A DNA stretch of 49,177 nt from Deltaproteobacteria bacterium (GTDB lineage: Bacteria > Bdellovibrionota > Bdellovibrionia > Bdellovibrionales > Bdellovibrionaceae): positions 143,870-193,046 of the forward strand of contig JAFLCC010000007.1 of NCBI GenBank assembly GCA_017302835.1, written 5' to 3'. A model generated the notes under the pieces. It saw nothing but the letters and a program-made list of their open reading frames with translations, was not told the origin of the DNA and did not search any database. A program made the translations under genes and the position numbers. Of this stretch, positions 17,509 through 25,448 are shown piece after piece (position 1 is the first letter of the stretch; each line of letters opens with the position of its first letter).

Positions 17509-17756
17509 GCTGAGAACCTTTCCATTTCGAACATTTCTACAACGTCTTCAGTCCACCCGCATTCGCAGCAAGTCAGATAACCGCTCTGAAAATCGGTGAG
17601 TCCGCCGCACTCTGGACACACATCGCCGTCAACTGGCGGTCCCGATTTTTTGAAATTAAGAAATCTGCGAGTAAGCAATGGCTCTTGACGTTTGATATGG
17701 ACCAACTCCGATTCGTTTCGATAAATTTCTTTTTTATCTTTTAGTGTTCTAGACAT
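17505..17756 (-). CDS. Small zinc-ribbon protein
   Basis: The ATG at 17756 (83 aa) with GGAGG upstream overlaps the preceding stop (TAATG). The C-terminal half carries a clear zinc ribbon: C-P-E-C-G-G, then C-C-E-C-G-W about 14 residues later. The N-terminal part is basic and helical. It could bind nucleic acid or act as an operon-specific regulator. The family is unknown to me. Confidence 0.72.
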   Translation of the reverse strand: MSRTLKDKKEIYRNESELVHIKRQEPLLTRRFLNFKKSGPPVDGDVCPECGGLTDFQSGYLTCCECGWTEDVVEMFEMERFSA

Positions 17757-17965
17757 TAGAAATTCCTCCACTGATTTGAGCTGTGCGATGAAGGAGTTCG
17801 TTTTGTCTCGATTCGCTCCCATTCCTCAAGAGTCATATCTGGCGCTGTAACCGCGCTCTTCAGTCGCAGCCAAACCGATGACGGTTTCGCTGCCACAGGT
17901 AGAGCCATTTTCAGATCGCTATTGATCTCCGTGGTCGTCTTGTTTTTGATTTTTTTGGCATTCAT
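17756..17965 (-). CDS. Small hypothetical protein, first gene of the T4SS operon
   Basis: This 69-residue protein has a Lys-rich N-terminus (N-A-K-K-I-K-N-K) and the segment S-S-V-W-L-R-L-K-S-A-V. TAAGGAGGTG lies 5-6 nt before the ATG at 17965. It is overlapped by the zinc-ribbon gene, and all downstream genes to 7432 are spaced for a single transcript. No family is recognised. The strong ribosome site and coupling make it a real gene. Confidence 0.65.
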   Translation of the reverse strand: MNAKKIKNKTTTEINSDLKMALPVAAKPSSVWLRLKSAVTAPDMTLEEWERIETKRTPSSHSSNQWRNF

Positions 17966-18053
17966 AGATGCACCTCCTTAGTTTCGAGTTAATAGAAGGC
18001 GTTCTCGCGACGACTTCCTGCCGTTCTATAAAGCAAAACAGAACGCAGACCCG

Positions 18054-18069
18054 CCGAAGGCGTGTGCCA
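18054..18069 (-). promoter_or_regulatory. Possible sigma54-type promoter of the T4SS operon (weak -12)
   Basis: On the minus strand the sequence reads TGGCAC-ACGCC-TTCGG. The -24 hexamer is perfect and the TT of the -12 element is at the right spacing, but the conserved GC of the -12 is CG. If used, transcription would start near 18043, placing the two upstream palindromes at about -100 and -170. The degenerate -12 makes this a tentative call. Confidence 0.3.
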
Positions 18070-18132
18070 GATAAGTAAGTTGCTGATTTGTGTGATGAAG
18101 TTGAATTTGTACTTTTACGATTGAAATTCTAA

Positions 18133-18154
18133 GGGTGGCGATGGTCCGCCACCC
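18133..18154. promoter_or_regulatory. Palindrome copy 1, candidate enhancer site for the sigma54 regulator
   Basis: GGGTGGCG (18133-18140) pairs exactly with CGCCACCC (18147-18154). It aligns without gaps to copies at 18203 and 27044 with consensus GGTGGCG-N4-TCCGCCA. It lies 168 bp upstream of the first T4SS operon gene. NtrC-type activators bind such dyads upstream of sigma54 promoters, and the element encodes such an activator at 25445-26836. Confidence 0.55.
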
Positions 18155-18202
18155 GTGATTTTGAATTACTAAGTGATTTCTTTAAGTTGATGAATATCTC
18201 TA

Positions 18203-18224
18203 TGGTGGCGGACTTCCGCCATGG
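18203..18224. promoter_or_regulatory. Palindrome copy 2, candidate enhancer site
   Basis: It reads TGGTGGCG-GACT-TCCGCCATGG, matching copies 1 and 3 at both half-sites; centre-to-centre distance to copy 1 is 70 bp. Tandem dyads upstream of one promoter are typical for cooperative binding of sigma54 activators. Confidence 0.55.
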
Positions 18225-18494
18225 CGCTTTGCTCACTTCAGATGAGAAATCGCAAATGGTGACGACGCGAAAGATATTTGGGTTCTTACTTTTTGTGTAA
18301 AAGCTTAGATTTGATAGTCACGGTAATTGGCTTTGATCAATTCTGACAACCTGAAATGGCCAATCTTGCTTAGAGGGCTGCAGGGCAGTTTTGCGCAATT
18401 ATTTCCGATAATTGGTTCGACCGTTCATGAAGGCTAAACACTCATTATCAATGAGAGGATTCATTAAAGTGTAGGTCTGGAATGGCATGCTGGC

Positions 18495-19895
18495 TCAGTA
18501 TGCGGGCTTGCCGTGGTGGACTAAAACATACTCCCACTTTTCTAGCCGGTAGAAATAAAACTCGAAATTTTTCTTTGCTGGGATCAGAACATTGAAACCA
18601 ATGAGATTCATATTCTTGATTTGACCGTTATTTTTGTCGTAGTCAGATTCCATCAAAGAAGGGGCAGCAATAAGGTGAACCGATTTACTTGGAACATCTA
18701 CCTGACCTTCTTGTTTATAATACTGCAAGTGCTTATGACCATGGAGCGATATAGAAATATCGTTCGAGAAAATGAAATCAAAAGCCTTGAACGAATTTAA
18801 TACCCTCATTGCCTGAATTTTTGTGAAGTGATCGGAGTCCAAAGAAGTCCGGGAAATGTCGTCTATCAAGTGATGGTGCATAACCCCAATTCGGACTGAA
18901 TCAGATTGTAGGAATGAAGGGATCACAACAGGAAACACACCCTTCGCCATCTCCTGCGGAATCGAGGAATTGATCAAAATAAATTCCACATCGCAGCCGT
19001 TCATCTGCCGACTCACAATAGAAACGGGACTGTTTTCAAACTGTTCAAAACACACTGGAAGTTTTCTCTTTGGATAGGTCTGAAACGTCTGCAAAAGACG
19101 AGATTCGCTTCGGAGTGGATTCAAATAGCTCTTTGCCGCCAGTAAGGGACGCGAAGACCCAGTCCATGCATCATGGTTCCCAGGAATAAATAAAATATTC
19201 TCCTCTTTGAACCCACAATTTTTTAGTTCGCCAAGAAACTTTTGAAACTCTTCCGTGTTGGCTACGCTGCCATTGTCAGTGCAGTCACCAGACACAATCA
19301 AGATGTCATTCTGTAGACAAACACCCCGTTTTTTTAAAATGTCTAAAAACTTTTTCCTTAGAATGTTGCAATGACCCGCTCCAAATGGATTGAATTCAAC
19401 GTTCATGTGCAAATCAGAGATATGCCATACATAAGAAGCTACGTTTTCAAAAAACTTTCTGTCTGGTTGTTTGTTGAGGCTGTTTAGAATTCCAAAGGGA
19501 GTCGGCTGCATATTATCTGAAGTCTCAGACTGATGATACACTTGTGCATCAATGTTATTTTTGATGGATGCGCTCGTCGGTTCTTTTTTTTTAATCTTCT
19601 TGTAGAACGCGAAAAGATTCTGCTCTTGAATATCAAAAGAAGTTCCACAATGTTCACAGGCCGCAGACTTCAAAGAGGCGATTTTGTCTGAAGAAATACC
19701 CGTCACAATACTCTCACAGGTAGGACAAATGATTGTAAACCATTTTTGAACATCCTCATGTGTAGATGCAAATTCCTCACAGAGAAGGACTGCGGTTTTG
19801 AGTTCCACAGCAAACCGTATCGAAAGAGAAGAGGGCGAAAATCTCTCATGAGTCGAAATGTATTCGAGAATTTTTTGCCGCTTCGCTTGCATCAT
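18495..19895 (-). CDS. Zinc-ribbon calcineurin-like metallophosphoesterase
   Basis: This 466-residue cytoplasmic protein has an N-terminal helical region and two Cys pairs forming a zinc ribbon (C-P-T-C at ~56-59 and C-E-H-C at ~79-82). From ~165 a calcineurin-like phosphoesterase domain follows: H-I-S-D-L-H-M-N, then V-S-G-D-C-T-D-N, I-P-G-N-H-D-A, M-H-H-H-L-I and L-H-G-H-K-H, the full set of metal-binding motifs. It could cleave nucleotides, nucleic acids or phosphoproteins. It is the last gene of a three-gene cargo operon; the ATG overlaps the preceding stop. Such cargo between transfer and regulatory modules is often defensive, which is an inference only. Confidence 0.88.
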   Translation of the reverse strand: MMQAKRQKILEYISTHERFSPSSLSIRFAVELKTAVLLCEEFASTHEDVQKWFTIICPTCESIVTGISSDKIASLKSAACEHCGTSFDIQEQNLFAFYKKIKKKEPTSASIKNNIDAQVYHQSETSDNMQPTPFGILNSLNKQPDRKFFENVASYVWHISDLHMNVEFNPFGAGHCNILRKKFLDILKKRGVCLQNDILIVSGDCTDNGSVANTEEFQKFLGELKNCGFKEENILFIPGNHDAWTGSSRPLLAAKSYLNPLRSESRLLQTFQTYPKRKLPVCFEQFENSPVSIVSRQMNGCDVEFILINSSIPQEMAKGVFPVVIPSFLQSDSVRIGVMHHHLIDDISRTSLDSDHFTKIQAMRVLNSFKAFDFIFSNDISISLHGHKHLQYYKQEGQVDVPSKSVHLIAAPSLMESDYDKNNGQIKNMNLIGFNVLIPAKKNFEFYFYRLEKWEYVLVHHGKPAY

Positions 19896-20821
19896 TTTTC
19901 TAATACTTCCAAAAGTTTTTCCTGGGCGTAACTGATTAACTCTTCAGTAACATCCCCGGCACGAATCCAGAACGTTCCCGTCTTGAAACCGATCCAGACG
20001 GTATATGTTTGACCATCATATTCAAAATCAATACCGGCGCTATTAAGCGTGTAATCCTCGTCGATCAAATCTTTATACTTTTTCGTGTCCATCAGTTCGG
20101 TATCCGGACTGGCAACCAGCGTCAGCTCGGCGACTTCCTGATCAGGATTCGTGACCTTGCCGCGCATACCTCGTCCGTCCAAAGCCTTTTTGTATTCATC
20201 AAATGCATCTTTGTCTTTGATATACAAATGACTTAACCCAACCGGTTCTTTTTCAGAATTAAGATAGTTTTCAAACTTTGCCGCAACCAATTGAGCACGT
20301 TCTTGTCCTCGTAGCTGCAAAGTAGACTCATCGTTATCCCAGACTGCAATAACGAAGAGTGGTTGTATTAAGTGGCGAACACTAAGTTCCTCGATGACCT
20401 CTTTGGCACGCCCCGGATACACGAAAAGAAAATAATATTTGTTTCCCAATTTAGAAATATGAAGAAGTCGGCCTTCATTGGGAAGTTTGTTCGGCGCATA
20501 CCCCTCATCGAAAAGCTGTGCCCAAGCTTCGTCGTTGAAATGCGATTTAATTTTTTTAATGCCACTTTCAATTTTATTTTCATTCTTGAGATTGATAGCT
20601 TGATACAGCTTCAATGTTGTGTTGTGTGCGTAGAGTTTGGAATCCCAAATTCCAACCAACTCCGAAAGTGTCGTTTGGCCCGAAATTTCTTTTACGAGTT
20701 GAAGATGTGATAGTTCAGACGAAGGGCTTTCGCTGAAAACTTCGCTATAAATTGCCTTTAGCTCTCTAAGCGAATGCATTTTTAGAATGATACTTAGCGG
20801 CCTTAGCTTGAAATCTTTCAT
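19892..20821 (-). CDS. Hypothetical protein, middle gene of the cargo cassette
   Basis: This 309-residue protein is predicted soluble, with alternating helical and strand segments and no signal peptide. Notable features are a helical N-terminus (H-S-L-R-E-L-K-A-I-Y), a strand-rich centre (Y-Y-F-L-F-V-Y-P-G-R-A) and an acidic C-terminal part with Y-D-G-Q-T-Y-T-V-W-I-G. I recognise no family. It is tightly coupled to both neighbours (4 bp after the ribbon-helix-helix gene, ATGA-type overlap with the phosphoesterase), which argues that the three proteins act together. Confidence 0.8.
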   Translation of the reverse strand: MKDFKLRPLSIILKMHSLRELKAIYSEVFSESPSSELSHLQLVKEISGQTTLSELVGIWDSKLYAHNTTLKLYQAINLKNENKIESGIKKIKSHFNDEAWAQLFDEGYAPNKLPNEGRLLHISKLGNKYYFLFVYPGRAKEVIEELSVRHLIQPLFVIAVWDNDESTLQLRGQERAQLVAAKFENYLNSEKEPVGLSHLYIKDKDAFDEYKKALDGRGMRGKVTNPDQEVAELTLVASPDTELMDTKKYKDLIDEDYTLNSAGIDFEYDGQTYTVWIGFKTGTFWIRAGDVTEELISYAQEKLLEVLEK

Positions 20822-20825
20822 GCGT

Positions 20826-21023
20826 TTACCTTTTTATTCCTTCGACAAACTGCTTGATTAGCTCCAAGGCTACGGCATTTGGCTTAACGTTTTCTTTTTC
20901 ACAAGCAGACTTGAATTCGGCCAACAATTCTTTGGGAAGCCGGAAAGTAATATTCGCAGATTCACTGTGCTCGTCGTCAGCACGCAACTTTTTTAATATG
21001 CTTCGAGTATCCACGGGTTTCAT
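20826..21023 (-). CDS. CopG/Arc-type ribbon-helix-helix regulator
   Basis: The ATG at 21023 (65 aa) has AAGGAA upstream. A longer frame to 21080 would run into the operator-like region. The core A-N-I-T-F-R-L-P-K-E-L-L-A-E-F-K, followed by N-V-K-P-N-A-V-A-L-E-L-I-K-Q-F, is a standard ribbon-helix-helix. It is first in the cargo operon and probably autoregulates it via the repeats at 21069-21104. Confidence 0.8.
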   Translation of the reverse strand: MKPVDTRSILKKLRADDEHSESANITFRLPKELLAEFKSACEKENVKPNAVALELIKQFVEGIKR

Positions 21024-21068
21024 CAGCTTGTTCCTTTTCGATCCTGATTGGTATCTATCGCACATATA

Positions 21069-21104
21069 TTTAGTGTGCAATTACCATGTGCAAACTGCAC
21101 TAAA
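21069..21104. promoter_or_regulatory. Operator-like repeats upstream of the cargo cassette
   Basis: TTTAGTG (21069-21075) is inverted as CACTAAA (21098-21104). Between them TGTGCAA is directly repeated at 21074-21080 and 21087-21093, 13 bp apart, with a further TGCTGCAC nearby. Such short spaced repeats just upstream of a ribbon-helix-helix gene fit an autoregulatory operator. Confidence 0.45.
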
Positions 21105-21271
21105 TTATATTGCGCAGCGTGCTGCACTGATACCAATGAGAAATTCTGCATCATGTGGAAAATCGAATACTTCTGAGTGCCATTGCTTCATAGAAACTGT
21201 CATACCAAGTTGAAATCAGATTATTACGCCCGTGAGGTTCATCCTGACTTTTACGTTTTATGGAGGCGTGA

Positions 21272-22825
21272 CTAGCGAACTACAAACGGAATTTCAGAAA
21301 TTTGGCTTTTGGGCACGAGAAGAACGCCCAAACGAGAACACGCATTTCGAATTTCATCATTGTCAAAGTTGCCTGTAACTAGGCAGCGCGCGGCACCTGC
21401 GGGCATTTTCTCAAGCATGCTGAGTCCATTTTCGCCGCTGCCAAGGTCGTAATCGAAAAGCAATGTGAAGTCTTCGGGATTGGTCAGAACTTCCTGACTG
21501 AGCGAACCCAACCCCTTGCCGTCAGCAGCAAAATTCGTTTGCGGCAAAAGCTTGGACTCATCCAACTTAAGCCTCCAGAGCTCACGCCCGGCTTCTTGGT
21601 CATCAAGTACATAGATCTTAGATTTTGAATTGAACTTCAACCGAGGAACATACCAGGCTGCACGATCTTTTACTGGCAACCGAATCGTAATGGATGTACC
21701 GACCCCAAGTACAGATTCTGCGAGAACCGATCCACCCCAGTCATCAATGTGTTCTTTCGCATGTGAAAGACCGATTCCAGATCCATTTGGCTTACCAGAT
21801 GAAAAATTCTTTTCAAAAATGCGATGCAAATTCTCGGAGGCAACTCCTTTTCCAGTATCAGAAACACTGATTTCGATTTCGCCACCGTTATCTTTTGCGC
21901 GAACTAGGATTCGGCCATCAGCCCCCAGGGCTTCAATTGAATTCGTTATTAAGTTTCCGAGGACAGCGCGAAGTTCAAATGGGACATGAGCCACCAGCGC
22001 CGACGAGATCATATCGTCGATATCAAATTGAAGCTGTACGGTTTTTGCAACGTAGAGATTCAGCTCTCTTCGTGATTGAGTAAGGGTGCTATAGATGTCA
22101 GTTACAAACTGATCAGATAATTTTTCATCAGGTCTGTCGTCGAGCTTCGAAATCAATTCGCGAATTTGTCCAATGGTCAGTTCCAGTAATTCCCGATCCT
22201 TTGAAACTGAGTCCGGCAATTTTTTTGGTATCCGCATCAATGCCGCAAGCGGAGTTCGAAGATTGTGGCGAACCTGCTGTGCTACTTCGCTTTTAACGAG
22301 CTGCTTTTCTACTTCGAGGTCTTTCCTAAACTGCTCACTTAGCCGTCGCTTCATAAACTGAGTTTGCGGAATCGAAACAAGATTTAAGATAAGCCACAAA
22401 TAAAACGCGTAGGGAACCAAGCTAAAGCGATCAAACTCAAAAGTGATTTTATCAGATGAAATTGAAGATAAACTGACCTCGACCGGGACGGTTATCGAGT
22501 CCGTGGTAAGTGACCTCAGAAATCCAGTGTCGCTAAAAACCTCAGCTTTCGGTGGTAAAACAAATGAGCGGCCAGGTTGCTCAGACTGGTAGTGAATCTT
22601 TTCAAAATTAGCTAGGCGCGCTTCTTGTAAGATCAGACTTGCCTCTCGAAAGTCGTCTAGCTTGACCATCCTTGAAAGAAAACGCGTTGTTTCTTCGGCG
22701 ACGGATTGAACATGAAGCGCGTTTAGCACAACGGACAATCCGCAAAAAATCAATAAGCCCAACGCCGAAATGACGTACTGTCTTTTTTCAAATTGCTTTA
22801 TCCGCTGTGCAGGAGTTTGGTTCAC
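21272..22825 (-). CDS. Hybrid sensor histidine kinase with C-terminal receiver
   Basis: This 517-residue protein has membrane helices at ~18-37 and ~138-153 flanking a ~100-residue periplasmic sensor. A HisKA region has phospho-acceptor His187 in Q-V-R-H-N-L-R-T-P. The HATPase has N-box N-L-I-T-N-S-I-E-A, G1 D-T-G-K-G-V and G2 G-S-G-I-G-L. From ~395 a receiver-like domain follows (Y-V-L-D-D-Q, L-L-F-D-Y-D-L, V-P-K-S). GTG start at 22825 overlaps the YcaO stop (GTGA) and follows AGGGGGAAG. It closes the five-gene operon led by a sigma54 response regulator, its likely phosphorylation target. The periplasmic sensor could read the loaded binding protein encoded two genes upstream. Confidence 0.92.
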   Translation of the reverse strand: MNQTPAQRIKQFEKRQYVISALGLLIFCGLSVVLNALHVQSVAEETTRFLSRMVKLDDFREASLILQEARLANFEKIHYQSEQPGRSFVLPPKAEVFSDTGFLRSLTTDSITVPVEVSLSSISSDKITFEFDRFSLVPYAFYLWLILNLVSIPQTQFMKRRLSEQFRKDLEVEKQLVKSEVAQQVRHNLRTPLAALMRIPKKLPDSVSKDRELLELTIGQIRELISKLDDRPDEKLSDQFVTDIYSTLTQSRRELNLYVAKTVQLQFDIDDMISSALVAHVPFELRAVLGNLITNSIEALGADGRILVRAKDNGGEIEISVSDTGKGVASENLHRIFEKNFSSGKPNGSGIGLSHAKEHIDDWGGSVLAESVLGVGTSITIRLPVKDRAAWYVPRLKFNSKSKIYVLDDQEAGRELWRLKLDESKLLPQTNFAADGKGLGSLSQEVLTNPEDFTLLFDYDLGSGENGLSMLEKMPAGAARCLVTGNFDNDEIRNACSRLGVLLVPKSQISEIPFVVR

Positions 22826-23643
22826 TGAACTTCCCCCTGGGCTTGCAAAACAAATCTTGAAGTTCTCAGCGGCGCATCTTTTAAGATTATTATCAGCGAA
22901 TGAAAAACTTCGACATTTTTTAAAATTGGAATTTGAAACGCACCAATTTGTTCGCCGTAGTTTTCTTTTTTTTCTAGAAGGGGAACAATCTTCTCTAAAA
23001 AATTAGAGTCGATGTGCCATGGGGTAGTCGGTTCAACAATTTCAATGTTAGCGTCCTTCTCGATAAGCCAAGCAAAATTAGGCAGGGCCTCAAGTAATGA
23101 TCTACGCAGGCAATTATCTAAGGAATCTGAAAGTGCAAATCCCAACGACCGCTTTTGGCTTGGAACTGATTCAATTGAACAAACGACTCCAAAAATATCA
23201 TCAGGAGTCGCCATTCGATAAAATGAAACTTCTGAATTTGAATTTTGATTCCGAAACTTTTCGGCCAACTCACAGTTTGCTGTGAGTTTTTGAAATGGCG
23301 TATGAGTTTGAATATGTTTTTCGAGATAAAATCTTTCGAGCGCTTCAAATCGTGCATGAGGCATCGGATCAATAGTAGCCGCTGCTGCAAAGCCAACTGA
23401 ATCAAATCCAAAATTTTTACAGATGAGTCTTTCGATTGCTTCTGCGACTGATTTTTCTAAAGCGATATCTCGGCGCGCATCAACACCCCGCCCTTCGGCC
23501 TCAATACCATTCCATGTTACGACGGTTGAAAAATCAAACAGACCAGAAAGAAATCTTTCCGGCCAACTGAACTCCTTAAATCTGGGGTTCAGTGCCTGAC
23601 GATTCGAATAGAGCCAAGCGGCTAACGAAGTTTTATTCGCCAT
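22822..23643 (-). CDS. Short YcaO-family protein
   Basis: YcaO enzymes use ATP to activate peptide backbone amides, making azolines, thioamides or amidines in RiPPs and modified proteins. This 273-residue protein has the YcaO Mg/ATP motif S-x-x-E-x-x-E-R exactly (S65, E68, E71, R72), preceded by E-G-R-G-V-D. It then has G-F-A-A-A-A-T and A-R-F-E-A-L-E-R-F (~97-105), and a later R-R-S-L-L-E-A segment (~190-196) with Asn where Gln is usual. It is shorter than typical YcaO proteins (~400 aa or more), and no E1-like, TfuA or cyclodehydratase partner gene is visible. It overlaps the binding-protein gene by 22 bp and the kinase by 4 bp. Being embedded in a two-component operon with a small secreted protein is unusual. 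Confidence 0.82.
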   Translation of the reverse strand: MANKTSLAAWLYSNRQALNPRFKEFSWPERFLSGLFDFSTVVTWNGIEAEGRGVDARRDIALEKSVAEAIERLICKNFGFDSVGFAAAATIDPMPHARFEALERFYLEKHIQTHTPFQKLTANCELAEKFRNQNSNSEVSFYRMATPDDIFGVVCSIESVPSQKRSLGFALSDSLDNCLRRSLLEALPNFAWLIEKDANIEIVEPTTPWHIDSNFLEKIVPLLEKKENYGEQIGAFQIPILKNVEVFHSLIIILKDAPLRTSRFVLQAQGEVQ

Positions 23644-25160
23644 AACTGATTATTCGCATAGAGTTCAGATAATTCCATTTTCCAAGGTTTTCTTACTAGC
23701 GCAGCATAAGGCGACGCGATCAAAGGAATAATTGCTGGTTCAGATAAAGCGTGAAAATGCAGATCCTTTAACTTATGAATTCGCAAAGCCTTATCGTCAG
23801 TTGCCATGTAATCAGCTAACCACGCGGTCCGTTCGGACTTTTTCAACCCCAACAGTCCAGCGTTCAAAGAATAGGAAATCAGACTGATGTCTTCCATGAA
23901 ACCAGTGTCAGTTGTCGCAACCCACGCGTGGGGAATGTCATTTTCTTTGTCGTACTTTTTAAAGTCAGGCACGTTGGTTTCTTGGTAGCAGTCGGCTTCA
24001 GGCAATTCTTTATTAATCGCAGAAACCCATTCTTGAATCGCTCCTCGCTTGATGACGCCGAGTTTAAAATGTTTTTTAGGAGCCACGAGTGTTTGCGTGC
24101 GAACTTTTTGAAGACGTTCCTGTTGTTCGACTGTCAAACCGCCTTCGCCAAGACTCGGGAAGAATTCAGCCCGCTGCTCGAAGCCTGGGACATTCGGAAA
24201 AATACTTGAAAATGCTACTTTCATTCTCTCGCCAATAAAACGGCGTTCCGCAGGAGAAAGTTCTTTTTGCCCGCGCTCAGTGAAAACAATAAAAAGGCTT
24301 CGAATCTTCATAGTGACATGACTTTCGAAATCTGAATTCTTTGCGGCAAAGGCGATCAGTTCATCTGCTTTCGACGCATCAACAGTGGTTAGATGGTCTA
24401 CGCGTCCTTCCTTCAGAGCTACTAGGCTTGCACCTTTTGTTGCTGAATCTGTCGGAACAAGAATTATTTGTTCGGGAACATCATTTGTCGCAAAGTAGTG
24501 ATGCTTATTCAATTGAAGACTAATATTTCCGTTTCCGTCATCTTCAGCCACTGAATAGGGACCACTTGTTTCGGCATAGTTGATGATCTTCAAAGTTTTT
24601 GGATCAACACTTGATTGCGGAATGATTGCAAAATCAATCGCACCCAGCATCGGCAATAAAAATGACTTTCTTCCTTTGGCACTTAAAAATACGTGCTCGT
24701 TATCTTGTCTGATACCAGGACAAGGATCTTCAACAGTTTTTAGTTCAATGCCAGGGCATACGATGTCTTTGAAATTGCCGTGAGTATTTCCAGATAAAAC
24801 GAGCAGTCTTTTAAGCGAGAAAACCACATCGCTCGGAGTGATAGGTGCGCCCGAAATGGTTTTTAAACTTTTTCTGATCGTAAGTTTTAACTCGTCGCCA
24901 ACCCAATCAACTTTTTCTGCGACTCCGGGCTCAATAGAGCCATCCTTCGAAATTTCGACAAGCGGAGAAAACATATTTTCTAAAAAAATGTACTCGTAGT
25001 CGAGATTGATATTAGTTGGCTCATATGCTGTGGCCTTCAGTTTGACTGGAAAGGCCACTCTCAATGTTTTGTCTTTATGTGTATTTCTCATAGAGAGAAC
25101 TCCTCCGACGGCTAGCACCAAGCCGAGTAAAATAAAATATTTGATGTTTGCCGTTTTCAT
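23622..25160 (-). CDS. Family-5 (oligopeptide-type) solute-binding protein
   Basis: This 512-residue protein has an N-terminal hydrophobic segment (F-I-L-L-G-L-V-L-A-V-G-G-V-L, ~9-22) acting as signal or anchor. An SBP_bac_5 architecture follows: L-E-N-M-F-S-P-L-V-E, then D-V-V-F-S-L-K-R-L-L, T-S-G-P-Y-S-V, and the final A-L-S-E-P-A-I-I-P-L. OppA/DppA-type proteins bind peptides in the periplasm. No permease or ATPase genes accompany it, so it probably senses or presents a ligand rather than feeding a dedicated importer. ATG follows AGGATTAT, 6 bp after the small-protein gene. Confidence 0.9.
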   Translation of the reverse strand: MKTANIKYFILLGLVLAVGGVLSMRNTHKDKTLRVAFPVKLKATAYEPTNINLDYEYIFLENMFSPLVEISKDGSIEPGVAEKVDWVGDELKLTIRKSLKTISGAPITPSDVVFSLKRLLVLSGNTHGNFKDIVCPGIELKTVEDPCPGIRQDNEHVFLSAKGRKSFLLPMLGAIDFAIIPQSSVDPKTLKIINYAETSGPYSVAEDDGNGNISLQLNKHHYFATNDVPEQIILVPTDSATKGASLVALKEGRVDHLTTVDASKADELIAFAAKNSDFESHVTMKIRSLFIVFTERGQKELSPAERRFIGERMKVAFSSIFPNVPGFEQRAEFFPSLGEGGLTVEQQERLQKVRTQTLVAPKKHFKLGVIKRGAIQEWVSAINKELPEADCYQETNVPDFKKYDKENDIPHAWVATTDTGFMEDISLISYSLNAGLLGLKKSERTAWLADYMATDDKALRIHKLKDLHFHALSEPAIIPLIASPYAALVRKPWKMELSELYANNQLWRIKLR

Positions 25161-25166
25161 ATAATC

Positions 25167-25448
25167 CTACTTTGTGATGCCTGAAGCGCCAACGCAGATT
25201 GTGGTAGGATGCGTACCGCCACGTTCAATGTGTCCCTCTGCTTCCAGAACGCTTAAAATATCTTCGTCGAATTGAACGCACTGATTTTGCGACGAGACCA
25301 AAGTTTTTGTATTGCCGAGAATCCGAATTGCCCAGGCAATTTGCTGCTTTTCCAGCGCAGTTAACTTTTGCGCATTTTGAACGTCGGCCAGTGCCGTGAG
25401 ATTTCCTCCCAGTAGTCCTGCCAGAATTAACATAATAGATTTTTTCAT
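25167..25448 (-). CDS. Small secreted protein, candidate signal precursor
   Basis: This 93-residue protein has a clear signal peptide (I-M-L-I-L-A-G-L-L-G-G, cleavage near A-L-A at 19-21). The mature ~72 residues are helical with Cys57. They end in a Gly/Thr/Ser/Cys-rich tail: G-G-T-H-P-T-T-I-C-V-G-A-S-G-I-T-K with Cys85. The tail has the residues YcaO enzymes modify and a Gly-Gly that could be a cleavage point, but this is inference. The two Cys could equally form a disulfide. CGAGGAGGTCG precedes the ATG, which overlaps the regulator stop. It is second in the regulatory operon. Confidence 0.8.
   Translation of the reverse strand: MKKSIMLILAGLLGGNLTALADVQNAQKLTALEKQQIAWAIRILGNTKTLVSSQNQCVQFDEDILSVLEAEGHIERGGTHPTTICVGASGITK

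Larger units (their letters stand above)
17966..18494. other. 529-bp intergenic region: regulatory region of the T4SS operon
   Basis: No credible gene lies here. It separates the T4SS operon (start 17965, minus) from the end of the metallophosphoesterase gene. It holds two copies of the GGTGGCG-N4-TCCGCCA palindrome (18133-18154 and 18203-18224). On the minus strand, TGGCAC at 18069-18064 is a perfect sigma54 -24 element, although the matching -12 reads TTCG rather than TTGC. A small inverted repeat CTCATT-ATC-AATGAG sits at 18441-18455. The stretch 18225-18440 shows nothing I can name. Confidence 0.6.
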
